A DNA stretch of 64,000 nt from Chaetorhynchus papuensis (Eukaryota > Chordata > Aves > Passeriformes > Rhipiduridae), in assembly GCA_013396525.1 (NCBI GenBank), contig VWYX01000395.1, forward strand, positions 546,183-610,182. The letters are read 5' to 3'. The stretch's first letter is position 1; every line of letters begins with the position of its first letter. The notes under the pieces were generated by a model, which did not search any database, was not told where the DNA came from, and saw nothing but the letters and a program-made list of their open reading frames with translations. Below are positions 15,001 through 27,000 of this stretch, piece by piece. A program made the position numbers and the translations under genes.

Positions 15001-18000
15001 CAGGTATTTCTCAATACCAGCCACAAGTTTCATTCTCACGTAAAACAATCCATACTGTCTTGCTTTAAGAACTGCAGAAAGTGCAGCTGCAGATAAATCA
15101 TGGCTTTTCTTGTAAACATTCTGCTTTTCAAAAATTTACTGGTATTACTTAAAGTATAATTTATGGCTGCATGTTGTAGGTTGCTTAAAAGGCAGCTGAC
15201 TATATTAAACAAATGAAAACTTCTAGGTTGGAATTGCCTTCCTTAGCTCTTCAAAACCCCCTCTTCATCTCTTCCAAAGCCCCTTTAGGTACTGGAAGGG
15301 GCTCTAAGGTCTCCCTGGAGCCTTCTGTTCTCTGCCACTCAATTAAATTAATACAGTCTAAATCTATCATTTGAAAAATCCCAGTAAGATGCTTTCATGC
15401 AGCTGTCTCAGAATCCTGAGGGGTGTTCTGAACATGGGAAGCAATATTATCACAAGGGGTCAAAGATCCCTTGCTGCCTTCTTGAGATGCTCGTTATCAA
15501 AAAGAAAAAGTGGTAAAGCTGCCCTGAATTGCTTTTCACTTTGATTTTGGAGGAGGCGGGGTTAAAACAAATTCTGACTGACTGTTTGCTTACAAAACCT
15601 TGTATTCAGCAAAAAGAATTCCAGCTACCTGAATGCTTGGAACAACGACAGCTCGTTCTATTTATAGCTGTCTCTAATCCCTATTTGCTCGTTTATCTTT
15701 CTGATTTCTGCTTGCATGTGCACAAACAGGCTGAGGGCAGTGTTCAGTGTCTGCTAACAAAAACCTATTTATAGTTACAGAATTAAATTACAGTACACAT
15801 TATTTGTCTGGTTTTGTGTGCCTTTGAGTTCAGTTTAATCCTAGTTTTATATTTGTCCTTCATGATTTTATTTTCCTTTTGTTTACCATGTGATGTGGTA
15901 GTGCAAAATCAGGGTAAGTTTGTATTTATTTTTTTAGGATTGTTGTGCAAGTATGATAAATCTCATTTGGATTTTTTAGCAATATATTAAAACCTCTGTC
16001 CTTTCTTCAAAAAAGTCTGGTCATGAGAGGAAATACTAGATTCAAAAGAATATATTATGAAAATGTGTTGCTGAAATAAATCCAGTGTCACCTAGTTCAG
16101 TGTGAAAGCTAGTTCAGTGTCTTGTCTTAATTTGCATGGTGTGAGCTTTTATAGTGGAAATACTAAACCCTCTTAGATTAAATTAGTTTTTTAATCTGGG
16201 GTTTGAAAGGTGTTTAGCAATAGTAGGTATTTGTGTTTCCAAGGTAGATGTACTTCTGTAAAACTGTTGTTTGGTGTTTACTAAAGCTAAGTTGTGTTTA
16301 GTGCTGTGTTCATCTTCTCTGTGAGCTGTAATAGTGACAGTGTTTGCCACAACTGTGCTTGTGCTTTTCTGTGTACAGCACAACAAACTTAGTACTGTAT
16401 TCATCAAAAAGGAAGGCAACCCTATGTTTAAGATGACTCTCACACACAAAAGACTTACTACATGCCTGAACTCAATCTAGAATAAGGATATTGACTTTCC
16501 CCTGATGCTCTGCCTATTTCCATCTCATGTTTTACAACTGTTGCTTCTCAGTTTTTATACCCTGGAGCTCTGTCACTTCCATCACTCTCTTCCCCACACT
16601 GCAGTGAGAGAGTATCACTCTCTTCCCCACACTGCAGTGTTTACTGTGTTCTGAACTTCTTCCAAATCAGTCCTCTTCAGTTCCATCCAAGAAATCTGGG
16701 ATACAGCATTCCCCTCTGGCTACTAGCTGTGGATGTATCCATTCCCATGCTGTCTTAATCCAGTGACCGAGCGAGGTTGCTCCGGGCTGCTTTGTTTTCC
16801 TTGTGGAGTGAGCGTGTGCTCTCCTGCCAAGAGCCCTTCTGTACACAGATCTTTCACACAGTCTCTAGAGGCTCTGCACTCACTGCTGCATCAGGCACCA
16901 CCTGCAGCTTTGACATCATTTCTCAGCCCCTATGACCACAGCTTTTGTCCTCCCCAGCTGCTGTGAGATGCCTCTGGAATGTGTCTAACAACAAGCCTTC
17001 CCCCCTTGCAGCAGCATGTTTGGGCTCCCGTTGCAAGGGAAGCTCAGCCAGGCTTTTTATGAAGTCTCCAGGCATCCATCCCTTGGTTTTATCACCTAGG
17101 AGCTATTCCAGTAGCCAGCTGCTCCTTTCACATTCTTTTATCCTTCACAGGACCAGGTTTATACCACCTGTTAACACTGCTAACACCACTGCAGTATTTT
17201 TTTCCTCACAAAGATATGGGGCTGGATTTTGCACCCATTTCCTAACTGGTATAATTGGATGGGCTGTGAGGTTGGCCTGGCAGTTGTGATCTTTCAGGGA
17301 TCTGATCCCATATTACTGGAATGCAGCCAGTGTCTTGGTGGACTTTGAAGGGAACAGTGGGAAAAGGGAAGTTCTGTGCTACAGGAAAAAAACCATTGAT
17401 GCATCATTTGCAGATGAAACAGCAGCTGCTTGTGAATTCTTCCTAAGAGATGTTTTGTGCCTGGGCTACATCTTGAGCTTTGGGGTTAATGATTTCCTGT
17501 GCAAGCAAGTTTTTTATTTCTTACTGCATATGAACAAATTCTGCAATTAATTTTCCACTTCATGGTTGCTTTCCTCTTTAGATCCATTGAATAATTTCTG
17601 CATAGAGTCATCTCATAAACATTTTTTCTTTGTTTGTTTCTATTTCTGTATGTTTTTCTCCATCACACAATTATTTTCTGCCTAAAATAACACCACACGT
17701 TTCAAGTTTGCTTCATAACCTCTCCTTACATTCACTGTTTCATGGTTACCTTGAAGTATACAATGAGACTTCTAAAACAACCAGAAATGACACTGATATT
17801 CTCTGAACTCCCCACAATACTTCCCCCAAAGAGGAAGGCAAAGACAGCAATTTGGAAGTTAAACTACTTGGAAAAAACGTTGTGTTCCTTTCTGGCAAAG
17901 ACAGTATTAAGCATTTTATTCTGTTCTTACTGAGTAGTGTTTCGTAGTATCTTATTAGTTTATTTTTCTATTTTTTAAATCTTTAAACAACAAAGAGAAG

Positions 18001-21000
18001 CAGAACTGAATGTGTTCAGGGCTATTTATTTGTGGAATGAATGTAATGTGTTCCACAGTAGCAGGGAAGTAGCTGATCCTTTATTCCCAATTTAGAAATG
18101 TATGTATCTTTTTGAAGTGTACAAATATGTCTAAGCTGTTACAGTCTTCTTTGTTAGTGAAATTTAGCAATTGAGCTGCTGACAGCTGAACACTGTTCCA
18201 CCTTAATGGATGGATCCTAAAATGGTACCTAGAGTGGTTATTTGTGACCAGTTGTCTGGCAGTCCTTTCCTTCCTCCCCTTTTCCCATTGATGGGAAGCA
18301 CATTTAATTAGGATAAATTACTGGGAGGTTCTTCCAGAGCAATAGGAATTTATTGGCGTGCAGGTGGAGAAGTGCTATCTATTGATAAAGCAGTTGCTAG
18401 TATATTTATAACTTCATTGATTGCTTTTTAATATTTAGTTACCTACCAGTATAATGTGAGGATCCCAGATATGTCTCAAAGAGCTGAATGCTGCATTTTC
18501 ATTTTGTAGGAGTAGCAAAAAAGCCCCTGTCTGTCAGTAATCACTCTTCAAGGTGCCCTGTGTATTTTAATACCTATAACTTCTGAAAATGTTATCATCT
18601 TAGAGTATCCAGTGAGACAGTTCAGAAGGCAAGGAGATTTTATTTGATTTAAATAGTGAGAAGATGGTGAACACCTAATGTAGGATCTTGAATCTGTAGT
18701 ATTGCTGCATATCTTAATTCTACACTTGCAGGCATGAATAAAGAACAGTAAAACCAGTCTAATTAGGTGAAGTTGTTTTTTCAGATTTTCAAAGGAGAAT
18801 GAGTGGAGATTTAACCATATACAGCTGGCTTTCAAAGGCAGTGTAAAAACGCTTTTTTTAGGCTTTCTCCATGTTTTTGGCCAGGCACATCCAAGCAGCA
18901 TTGCGGGCTTATACCCACACTGCAAGTTTTTGTCCTTTGGTTTATCAAACATTTTTGGCAGCTATTTATAGGGATCTTGTGAGCTTCCATTGTCTCTGGA
19001 AGCTGAACTGTCAATATTAAACTTTAGGCGCTTCTGTTTCAGAAGAACAAAGGAAATGGTGTCATCATGGGAGATGAAAGCAGAATTTCAGTACACAGCC
19101 CTTCAGGATATAATTGCCAAACACAACTGTGGTTGTGTGAAGCTGTGCCTGATGTTCGGATAGGCTGAAGTTCACCAGTGAAATGGTCCCTGTCCCAGTT
19201 TCCAGCCCTGACAGCCTGATGGACAGGGGTGTCTGATGTGCTCATGTGTTGCCACAGGTTTAAAATCTGCACATGCTGAGGAAAAATGACTGCTTTAGTT
19301 CAGCTTCGCTGAGCAGAAAACTGCAGCAGCTGAGAATCTGATTGCCAAATAAGCCTGACATCTCCACTTTGGGTTGGGAGTGTTGGGTAGAGTGTCAGTA
19401 GTGGCTTCAGACACCAGGTTCTGAAAGGCAAGGTCCACATCTCTGCTGCTCTCAGATTTCCTGCCCAGTTCAGCTTTCATCCCTACATAGTCCCTGTACG
19501 TGTGCTGTACCAGCCTGAGCGGGTGTATCATATAAGGCTGGGAAAGGAATAAGTTTAATATTGGAAAGAAGATAGTGAAGTGAGTGCAGTGCTGACCTTG
19601 TAACATTCATTATAACTAATGACTATTTCTGTAATTGTAGGCACGAGTTGCTGGAGGAAGCCAGAAGACAAGGTTTGCCTTTTGCACAGTGGGATGGGCC
19701 CACTGTGGTGGTGTGGCTGGAGGTGAGTGGTCCTTCCAAAATAAATAAAAAGCCCCCTCAATGTACAGACTTGTAAAGACTGTGAGGGTTTGGAGGCAGG
19801 AATGTTTTCCATATCCTGCTTACTTCCTTTTCTGTTGCAGCTGTGGGTGGGGATGCCAGCCTGGTACGTGGCTGCCTGCCGAGCCAATGTGAAAAGCGGT
19901 GCTATCATGTCAGCCCTGTCTGACACGGAAATCCAGCGGGAAATCGGGATCAGCAATCCCCTGCACAGGCTCAAGCTCAGGCTGGCCATCCAGGAAATCA
20001 TGTCATTAACCAGCCCCTCTGCCCCTCCCACCTCAAGGACGGTAAGGAAACTCATCCAGCATTAAACACCTAGAAATTCCCAACATTTGACTGTAAACTT
20101 AAAACTGAGCTGCTACTAAGAATTTCTGGAAAGGAACACATTATTTAAATATAGGCTGTTCCTTCCTTTCATGGAAATTAACTAAAGGAATAACTGCAGT
20201 TTTCTTTCTCGAGGAAAAGAGAAGTTTATTTCAGTCTAAGTATATAATCCAAAGCATTTAGAGTACGTGTTACTTGTCTCATCTTTTGGCCTCCAGAGAA
20301 TTTAAAATCCAGATGAAGTATACATGTGTGTACAGAAATTTGTAGGATAGTTGGAGGCTCTTTTAATGCAGCTATAAGGCCATTAGCTCCAAATAATTCA
20401 GAGGACATAAACTAGGAGTCGCCTGTCTCTCTCTAGTAAATTTAGGCACTTAGTGGGAATTTCCTCTCGTGAGTCTGTCTGCATTGCAGTCTAAAGTTAT
20501 TCCTGGGGTTATGTGCTAGACCACAAATGTATTTTTCAGATTAGAGCAGAGCTGAGTGTTTACCCATTAGTTAAATCCTGTAAGCTGTTTATGATGCTCA
20601 GTTTTGTTAATATCTGTGAAGGAAGTTGATCCCTGTAAGTAGTCTTTTATTGCATGCCATGACATTCAGTAGCTGTACCTGACGTAGAGACCATTGCTTT
20701 GCCCATGCCTGCTCCTTACATGTACCGATTGCTTATCTGTTCTGCAACCTCTCCTCTTTGTTACTGCTTTCCTTTCACTGGATGGGATTGGTTCCCTGTG
20801 GGCTCATATTAGACCACGGGAAATGTCTGGGTAACACATGAAGAGATGGAAAATCTTACAGCCACACAACAAACGGTTAGTTTACAGTGTTGCCACTTCT
20901 CTTCCTTAGAGTGCTTTTCCCACTTCTTGAATATTTGAATCAAGTACCTTTTGATCTTTTTTTTCTTTTTTTTCTTTTTTTTTTCTTCAAATTAGTGCAC

Positions 21001-24000
21001 TAAAATTCTGGATCATTGCTTCTTCTAATTATTAACCTTGTAATCTGCATCTTGATAGCTTTTTTTCCAGAAGGGAGGAGGAAAAAAAAATCAACGTTGA
21101 CAAGATTGTAAACAAAATTCTAATCTGTAAAATGGAGCTCTGATTTGATTGACAAATAGACAAATTGAATTATTGGTGCAGAAATTTCTTCTCTCCAGAA
21201 AACTTAATCAATAGATGGGGTTTGCAACTTCTCATACAAAAATAAGTGCCTTGTGTATAATTTTTTACATTGCATGATGCTTGCTTTGTCTAGATTCTTT
21301 GGTATGCAGTAGATTTAGAGTCTTGCAGTGCACCAGTAACTTTGACCTCCTTACTAAACTCAACCACTAATATGTGTGTGTTCTTTTGCTTTCCTAACCA
21401 CCTAACAGGAAGATGAGGAGGGAAGCTGGGCTCAGGTTGGAAACTTTATCTAATATTATAGACTGTATGTAAACTGTCGCAATCATTAGAGTATGAAAGA
21501 ATCTGTTTTTCCTTTAGACCAGCAGCTTTTAGTGATTCTGGGTGTGACCTGGAGAGTGGGAGAGGGGGAAACTGCAGGCTTATCTCTATACAATGCACAC
21601 TTGGGAAATACATATGATTGAAATATTTTAATGTTTTGGTGGGGGATGGCTCTCTGAGGAAGCCAGAATTCCAAGAGAAGTATCTGCTCTGTGCAGAAAG
21701 TCCCTGTCCAACCCAGCCACCATCCCAGGTGTGCCACAGGATAACCTGGGCCTGGATGGTTAAGTAGATTTCTATGCACTAACTCTGTAATCCCCCTTGA
21801 TTAATTGTTTTGCCTTAAAGTGGTGGCAAATCCTAATTGTATTTTCAGGCATTGATGTAGCTGAGTATTTATACAGGGATATAAACAAAACTTGGGATTT
21901 ACCCTTGATCCATATCTTTGGACAGTACAGGCTCTTGCTTGGCTGCCCTCCAGCTTAAACCTGGCTTAAGTCCCATTAACTACATCTCAGCTACTCATTT
22001 GTTGATTGTCAGTGATAACACCCTCAGAGTAAGGAGCTCTTTCCCTCTTCTACCTTCTGATGGCTTGGAGAGGTGCATTTCCCTGTGGCCTTGCTCCTTT
22101 CTGGAAGGTGCTTCCTCTAGAGAAGTAAAGCTTTTGACTTTTAACAGAAAAATCTGAATTATTACACTTTTGAAAAAAGGAGCTTCTGGGTTTTGTTGCA
22201 GAAGGAGTGATTAGATATACAGTTAGAAACTCTCATCTTTATAGATGTTTTCTCTACAGAAATGCCTGGTGATTTGCCGATCAAAACTGTAATGGGAAAA
22301 GTCTCTTTTAGGATAAGGACTAGCATTTAGAATGGCTTGTTCTTCAGCAGCAGGGTTTTATCCGTTTCTGAAAATAGCTAACTGTATTTAAAAAGCCCTG
22401 CAGTTATTTTTCTTTTGATATCTTTTCTTTATAAAGTCACATGAAAAATAAAATTCCCCCCAGTTTTCAATAGAGAGAGTATTTGCAACATCTCAACACA
22501 ATGAAATTCTATGGTTTTTGCTATCCAACCGTGTAGATTAGTCTTTTTTAAAATTTTATTACCTCTTGCATATTTTGTCATGCTATTTCTTGATATAAAT
22601 TGAGGCAGTTTTACTTGCTGATCTGAATATCTGAACCTGCTTTTCTCCATGAGGGTGACTTGTTTGGAAAGCATACACGTAGTATTCAGTATTCTGATGT
22701 GCTTATCTTTGCAGGCTAAGAATTAAATAAGCAATTTCTTTAAAATAGGCTGTGTAAAATAGATTTTCATTTCAATAAGCTCGTTCCTTAATTTTTTCCC
22801 AAACCAGACATTAGCCTATGGTGACATGAACCACGAGTGGATTGGCAATGAGTGGCTCCCGAGCCTGGGGCTCCCTCAGTACCGCAGCTACTTCATGGAA
22901 TGTCTGGTGGATGCTCGGATGCTGGATCACTTAACTAAAAAAGACCTGCGTGGGCAGCTGAAAATGGTGGACAGCTTCCACAGGTAAAGAGGCTGAAGTT
23001 GGAGACCTCCCCCACAGGAAGTGTTTCCATTATCTCTAAATATTTGTTCTGATTTTTTTTCTCTGGTCCAAACAGAAACAGTTTTCAGTGTGGAATTATG
23101 TGCCTCCGAAGACTGAATTATGATCGAAAAGAACTGGAAAGAAAAAGAGAAGAAAGCCAGAATGAAATTAAAGGTTAGTGCATTGTCTTCACTTCAGTCT
23201 GATTCTGCCATGTTTTCACTGATAAGCCTCAGAAATTCATTAAAAAAGAAAAGGCTTTAGAGGAAGGAATCATTTATAAAATATCAAGTGTTAAATGCAC
23301 AAGGCGTGTCTGGATGTAGGCCCTGAGTACTGAATGATAAAACACATCCTTAAATCATTTCCTTGTGCTACAAATGTGAACATTTTTGAAATTGATACTG
23401 CTCTGAAGTTTGAAACAAAATGTTTTAGGAGAACGAGAGTTAAGAACATGGTTTTGGGTGGTTTTTTTCCTTATTTTCTTCTTTTCCCCCTGTTTTGACA
23501 TAACTTTACATCTGCATTATTTTATTGTTACTTGTGGCTGGTAATTTTTATTACCCAGCAGTTGATGAAAAAATATCCAAGTCACTTAGGTATTTATATC
23601 TTCTAGATTCATGGGGCTTATTGAACAGGAGAGAAGGAATAAGAGAAAGCAGGGTGGGAATTCATGGTTTTCCAAGACTTCCCATAGAAATTTTGTTCCC
23701 TGCCTGATATCAGAAGTATTTTCTGATATCTGAGTCTAAAACTTGTTTAGAATGTTCTGTGCCTGCTCTTTCCCTTTCCTTTTAAAGCATTGATACCTTT
23801 TGGTGGTTAATTTGCTAATTGTGCCTGAGATCCTTCCCAGGAATCACAACTAACTGGCAGCAGACAAGCCAGGGTTGTGGCTGGTAGGTTTTTTCAGTCT
23901 CCCAAATGGAATGGGTGCTACTCTTGCCTCTAGGGAATTTCTCCTTGGAATATTTATGTCTGAACTGTTACGGTGTGAAACGTCCTTCAGCAGACTTCTA

Positions 24001-27000
24001 ATGTGTTTACTTTCCACTCCAATCCAATCATCCAGTTCATGACTGTGGATGATTTGGTTCAGAGAAGTGGTATTATAATGAATCTGGCACTGTGTTTTTG
24101 CCTCCCTAGATGTTCTTGTGTGGAGCAATGAGAGGATGATCCACTGGGTCATGTCCATCGGCCTTAAGGAATACGCGAACAACCTGATCGAGAGCGGAGT
24201 TCACGGTGCACTTGTGGCCTTAGATGAATCCTTTGATTACAATGCATTAGCTCTCCTGCTGCAAATCCCCACTCAAAACACACAGGTAAGCAAGGAGGAG
24301 GCACTTTAGGCCTCTAGGAAGGTTAAAAATGGAGCTGATTGCTTTTTTCACAGTTAAGAGCATCTAGAAACTTCAGCAATGGAAAGTTGTCCGTTGCCAC
24401 ACAAGAGAAAAACTTAAAATCATGCCTTTCCAATAGTTTTCTAGTTGTTAATAACAATTCCCATTGGTAAATTTGCTTGAGAAAAAAACTGTTTGAATGT
24501 TTTCCTCACAGCCCATCTTCACAACAGTAGTGTGAAACTCGTCATTTTTGTTGTTTGCTAGTTTTTACTCTGAAATAATTACGTTTGAGGCAGAATCATG
24601 AACTTTAATATCGCAACTAAAGGAGAGCTATTAAGTCTTCCTTAAATTTTTAATAAGTTACAAATTAAACTGTAACTTTTCAAGTACTGACTTTTCAAGT
24701 ATGAAGTATGTTTGTTAATCTGGTAAGAAAGCATTAAACAATTTGGGTCCTATTAAATTTTTAAAATCATTATAGGTTACCAATTACTAATCTTTTGTAA
24801 TTAACTTCCATTTCTTTCATACCACAAACTTCAGGCTCGTGCTGTTCTGGAGAGGGAATTCAATAACCTTCTTGCTATGGGCACTGACAGAAGACTTGAT
24901 GAAGTAAGTTACTCGAATTGTTGACCCATTTTACAGTCCTGGAAACTTGATCAGAACTGCTCAGTGAAAGAATTTAGCTTGAACCTCTTTAAGCTTTTGA
25001 CAGAATAGTGACAGAAACCTTAACGTGAAAATCCTTGTCTCTGAGGGTTTCTAAATACAGCAGGGTTTGTGTATTTAGGTAAAATGGTTTTGAATATGGA
25101 AGTATTGGGAAGATTTGCAAGTTTGGTTTTGCATAGCAAAAGTAATAGCAGCACTTTGGGTTGAATCCTCTTTATCTAAAATAAGGGAAAATTAGTGACC
25201 AGCATTGCAGATGAACAAGCTGCGATAGGGAAAGGCACTTTATCCCAAAGAGCAGTATTTCAAAGAGCTTTGAGGAGTTTTTAAGAAATCTCGTGTTAAT
25301 TTTGATTCATACTGCTGCAGAAGAGCAGTACTTTCCGTTGGGCAGCCTGTGATCTTGTTGTATAAACTGCACTGAAATGAGTATAAAGCTTTCTAAGTGT
25401 GAGGCTGTTCTGTGCACCCACAGCATAGAGGAGAGAGTGTTCCATCTTCAACCTTTTAAGTTGTTCAGTGAACAGATTCAGGTTGGTGTTACTTCCCCAG
25501 GAGAGTGTTAATTAAATCTGTGCTGCCTCATCTTTGGTGCTGATGGGAGTTGATGTGGTAGCACACGTAGGCAAAAGTGGTCCACATTAAGGCTGAAGTG
25601 GCAAAACCCTTCTGTGGTTAACCAGCTCAGGAAACCAGTCTCAAAAACATTGCTGCTGGGATGAGGAAGAGGACAGGGGAAGGGGAAGCTCCTGACTGCT
25701 CTGTTCCCGTGTGCATCTCCATCAAGGTTTTAATAACCCAATCAGAAAGCAGTTTGATGGTTTTCAAAAGTATTTTTCTTGGAGATTTCAAACTGCAAAA
25801 GGAGCTTTGAGGGAACGGATGTTTGCTCTGTTCTGGCAGCACAGGGCAGTTTGATCACGAAGATCTCTTCAAATAATGTAGACACTTATCTCCTAATTGT
25901 ACAAGGGGATAAATCTGAGGTAAAACAGCATTCAAAGGATTGAACTGTTTCTAAATGGGAAGCTGGCAGATAGAGCTGCCCAGTGGGAATATTTGCACTG
26001 ACACAATACTTTCTCTGACAAAAATTTTTTTGGAAGTGGGACTTAATGCTGCACTTACTAAATACAGTTTGTATTTCTGAGGTGGGAATATTGCTTGAAA
26101 GATGCAGATGGATTAATGGGGGAAGGAGAATGCACTTGGGTAATTAAGTTACATTTACCCAAGTGCTTAAGGAAAACCCTGCTTGGCAATGCAATATTCA
26201 ATACACTTACTTTTTATTTCCTCACAATCACCTCCTTCAGTGGTGATACATTTACTTAAGTTTGTCAGTAATCCTTTTAATGTCAGTAACAGTCCCAGAC
26301 TTTTTGCACTGCTAATATTGTTTGTCAATATGACAGGATGATGATAAGAGCTTTAGGAGAGCACCTTCGTGGAGAAAGAAGTTTAGACCAAAGGACATAA
26401 GAGGTTTAGCTGCTGGATCAGCAGAGACTCTTCCTGCAAATTTCAGAGTTACAACCTCAATGTCTTCACCCTCTATGCAGCCAAAGAAGATGCAGATTGA
26501 TGGTATTGATTTTGTATAATTTTAAGCATGATGTACTTTTTTTGCCTGAGATTCCAGGGGAATTAAGTTCAAATGACTTTTTTGCTGCATAAAAGCATCT
26601 GCCTTGTGCATGCTTGTATTTATAACACTGTGTTTAACCATAGGGTGCTTTGTCATTTCAGGAAGCTGTACTAGAGGTGGAGTTTCTTTTTTACATCACT
26701 GGAGTAACAAAATGAGAATCATAGCTAGAAATAAATGTAATTTAAAGTAGGAAAATAAAATGGCAGCTTAGTAGGAGTCTTTTAATCACATGATGCATAA
26801 TTTCTAATTAGCAGCAATTAGACCAATATGAGCCCCACTTCTGAAATGCAATAAAATGCATTCAAAAATGATGTGAGTAAATCCCCTCAGATAATTCTGA
26901 GATTAGTAAAACTTGAATAACAGGTACATTACCCCCCTGCAGTGGTCACTTCAATATTGACCATACTTGAAATCAGTTTCATTCATTGCTGGGTACTTAA

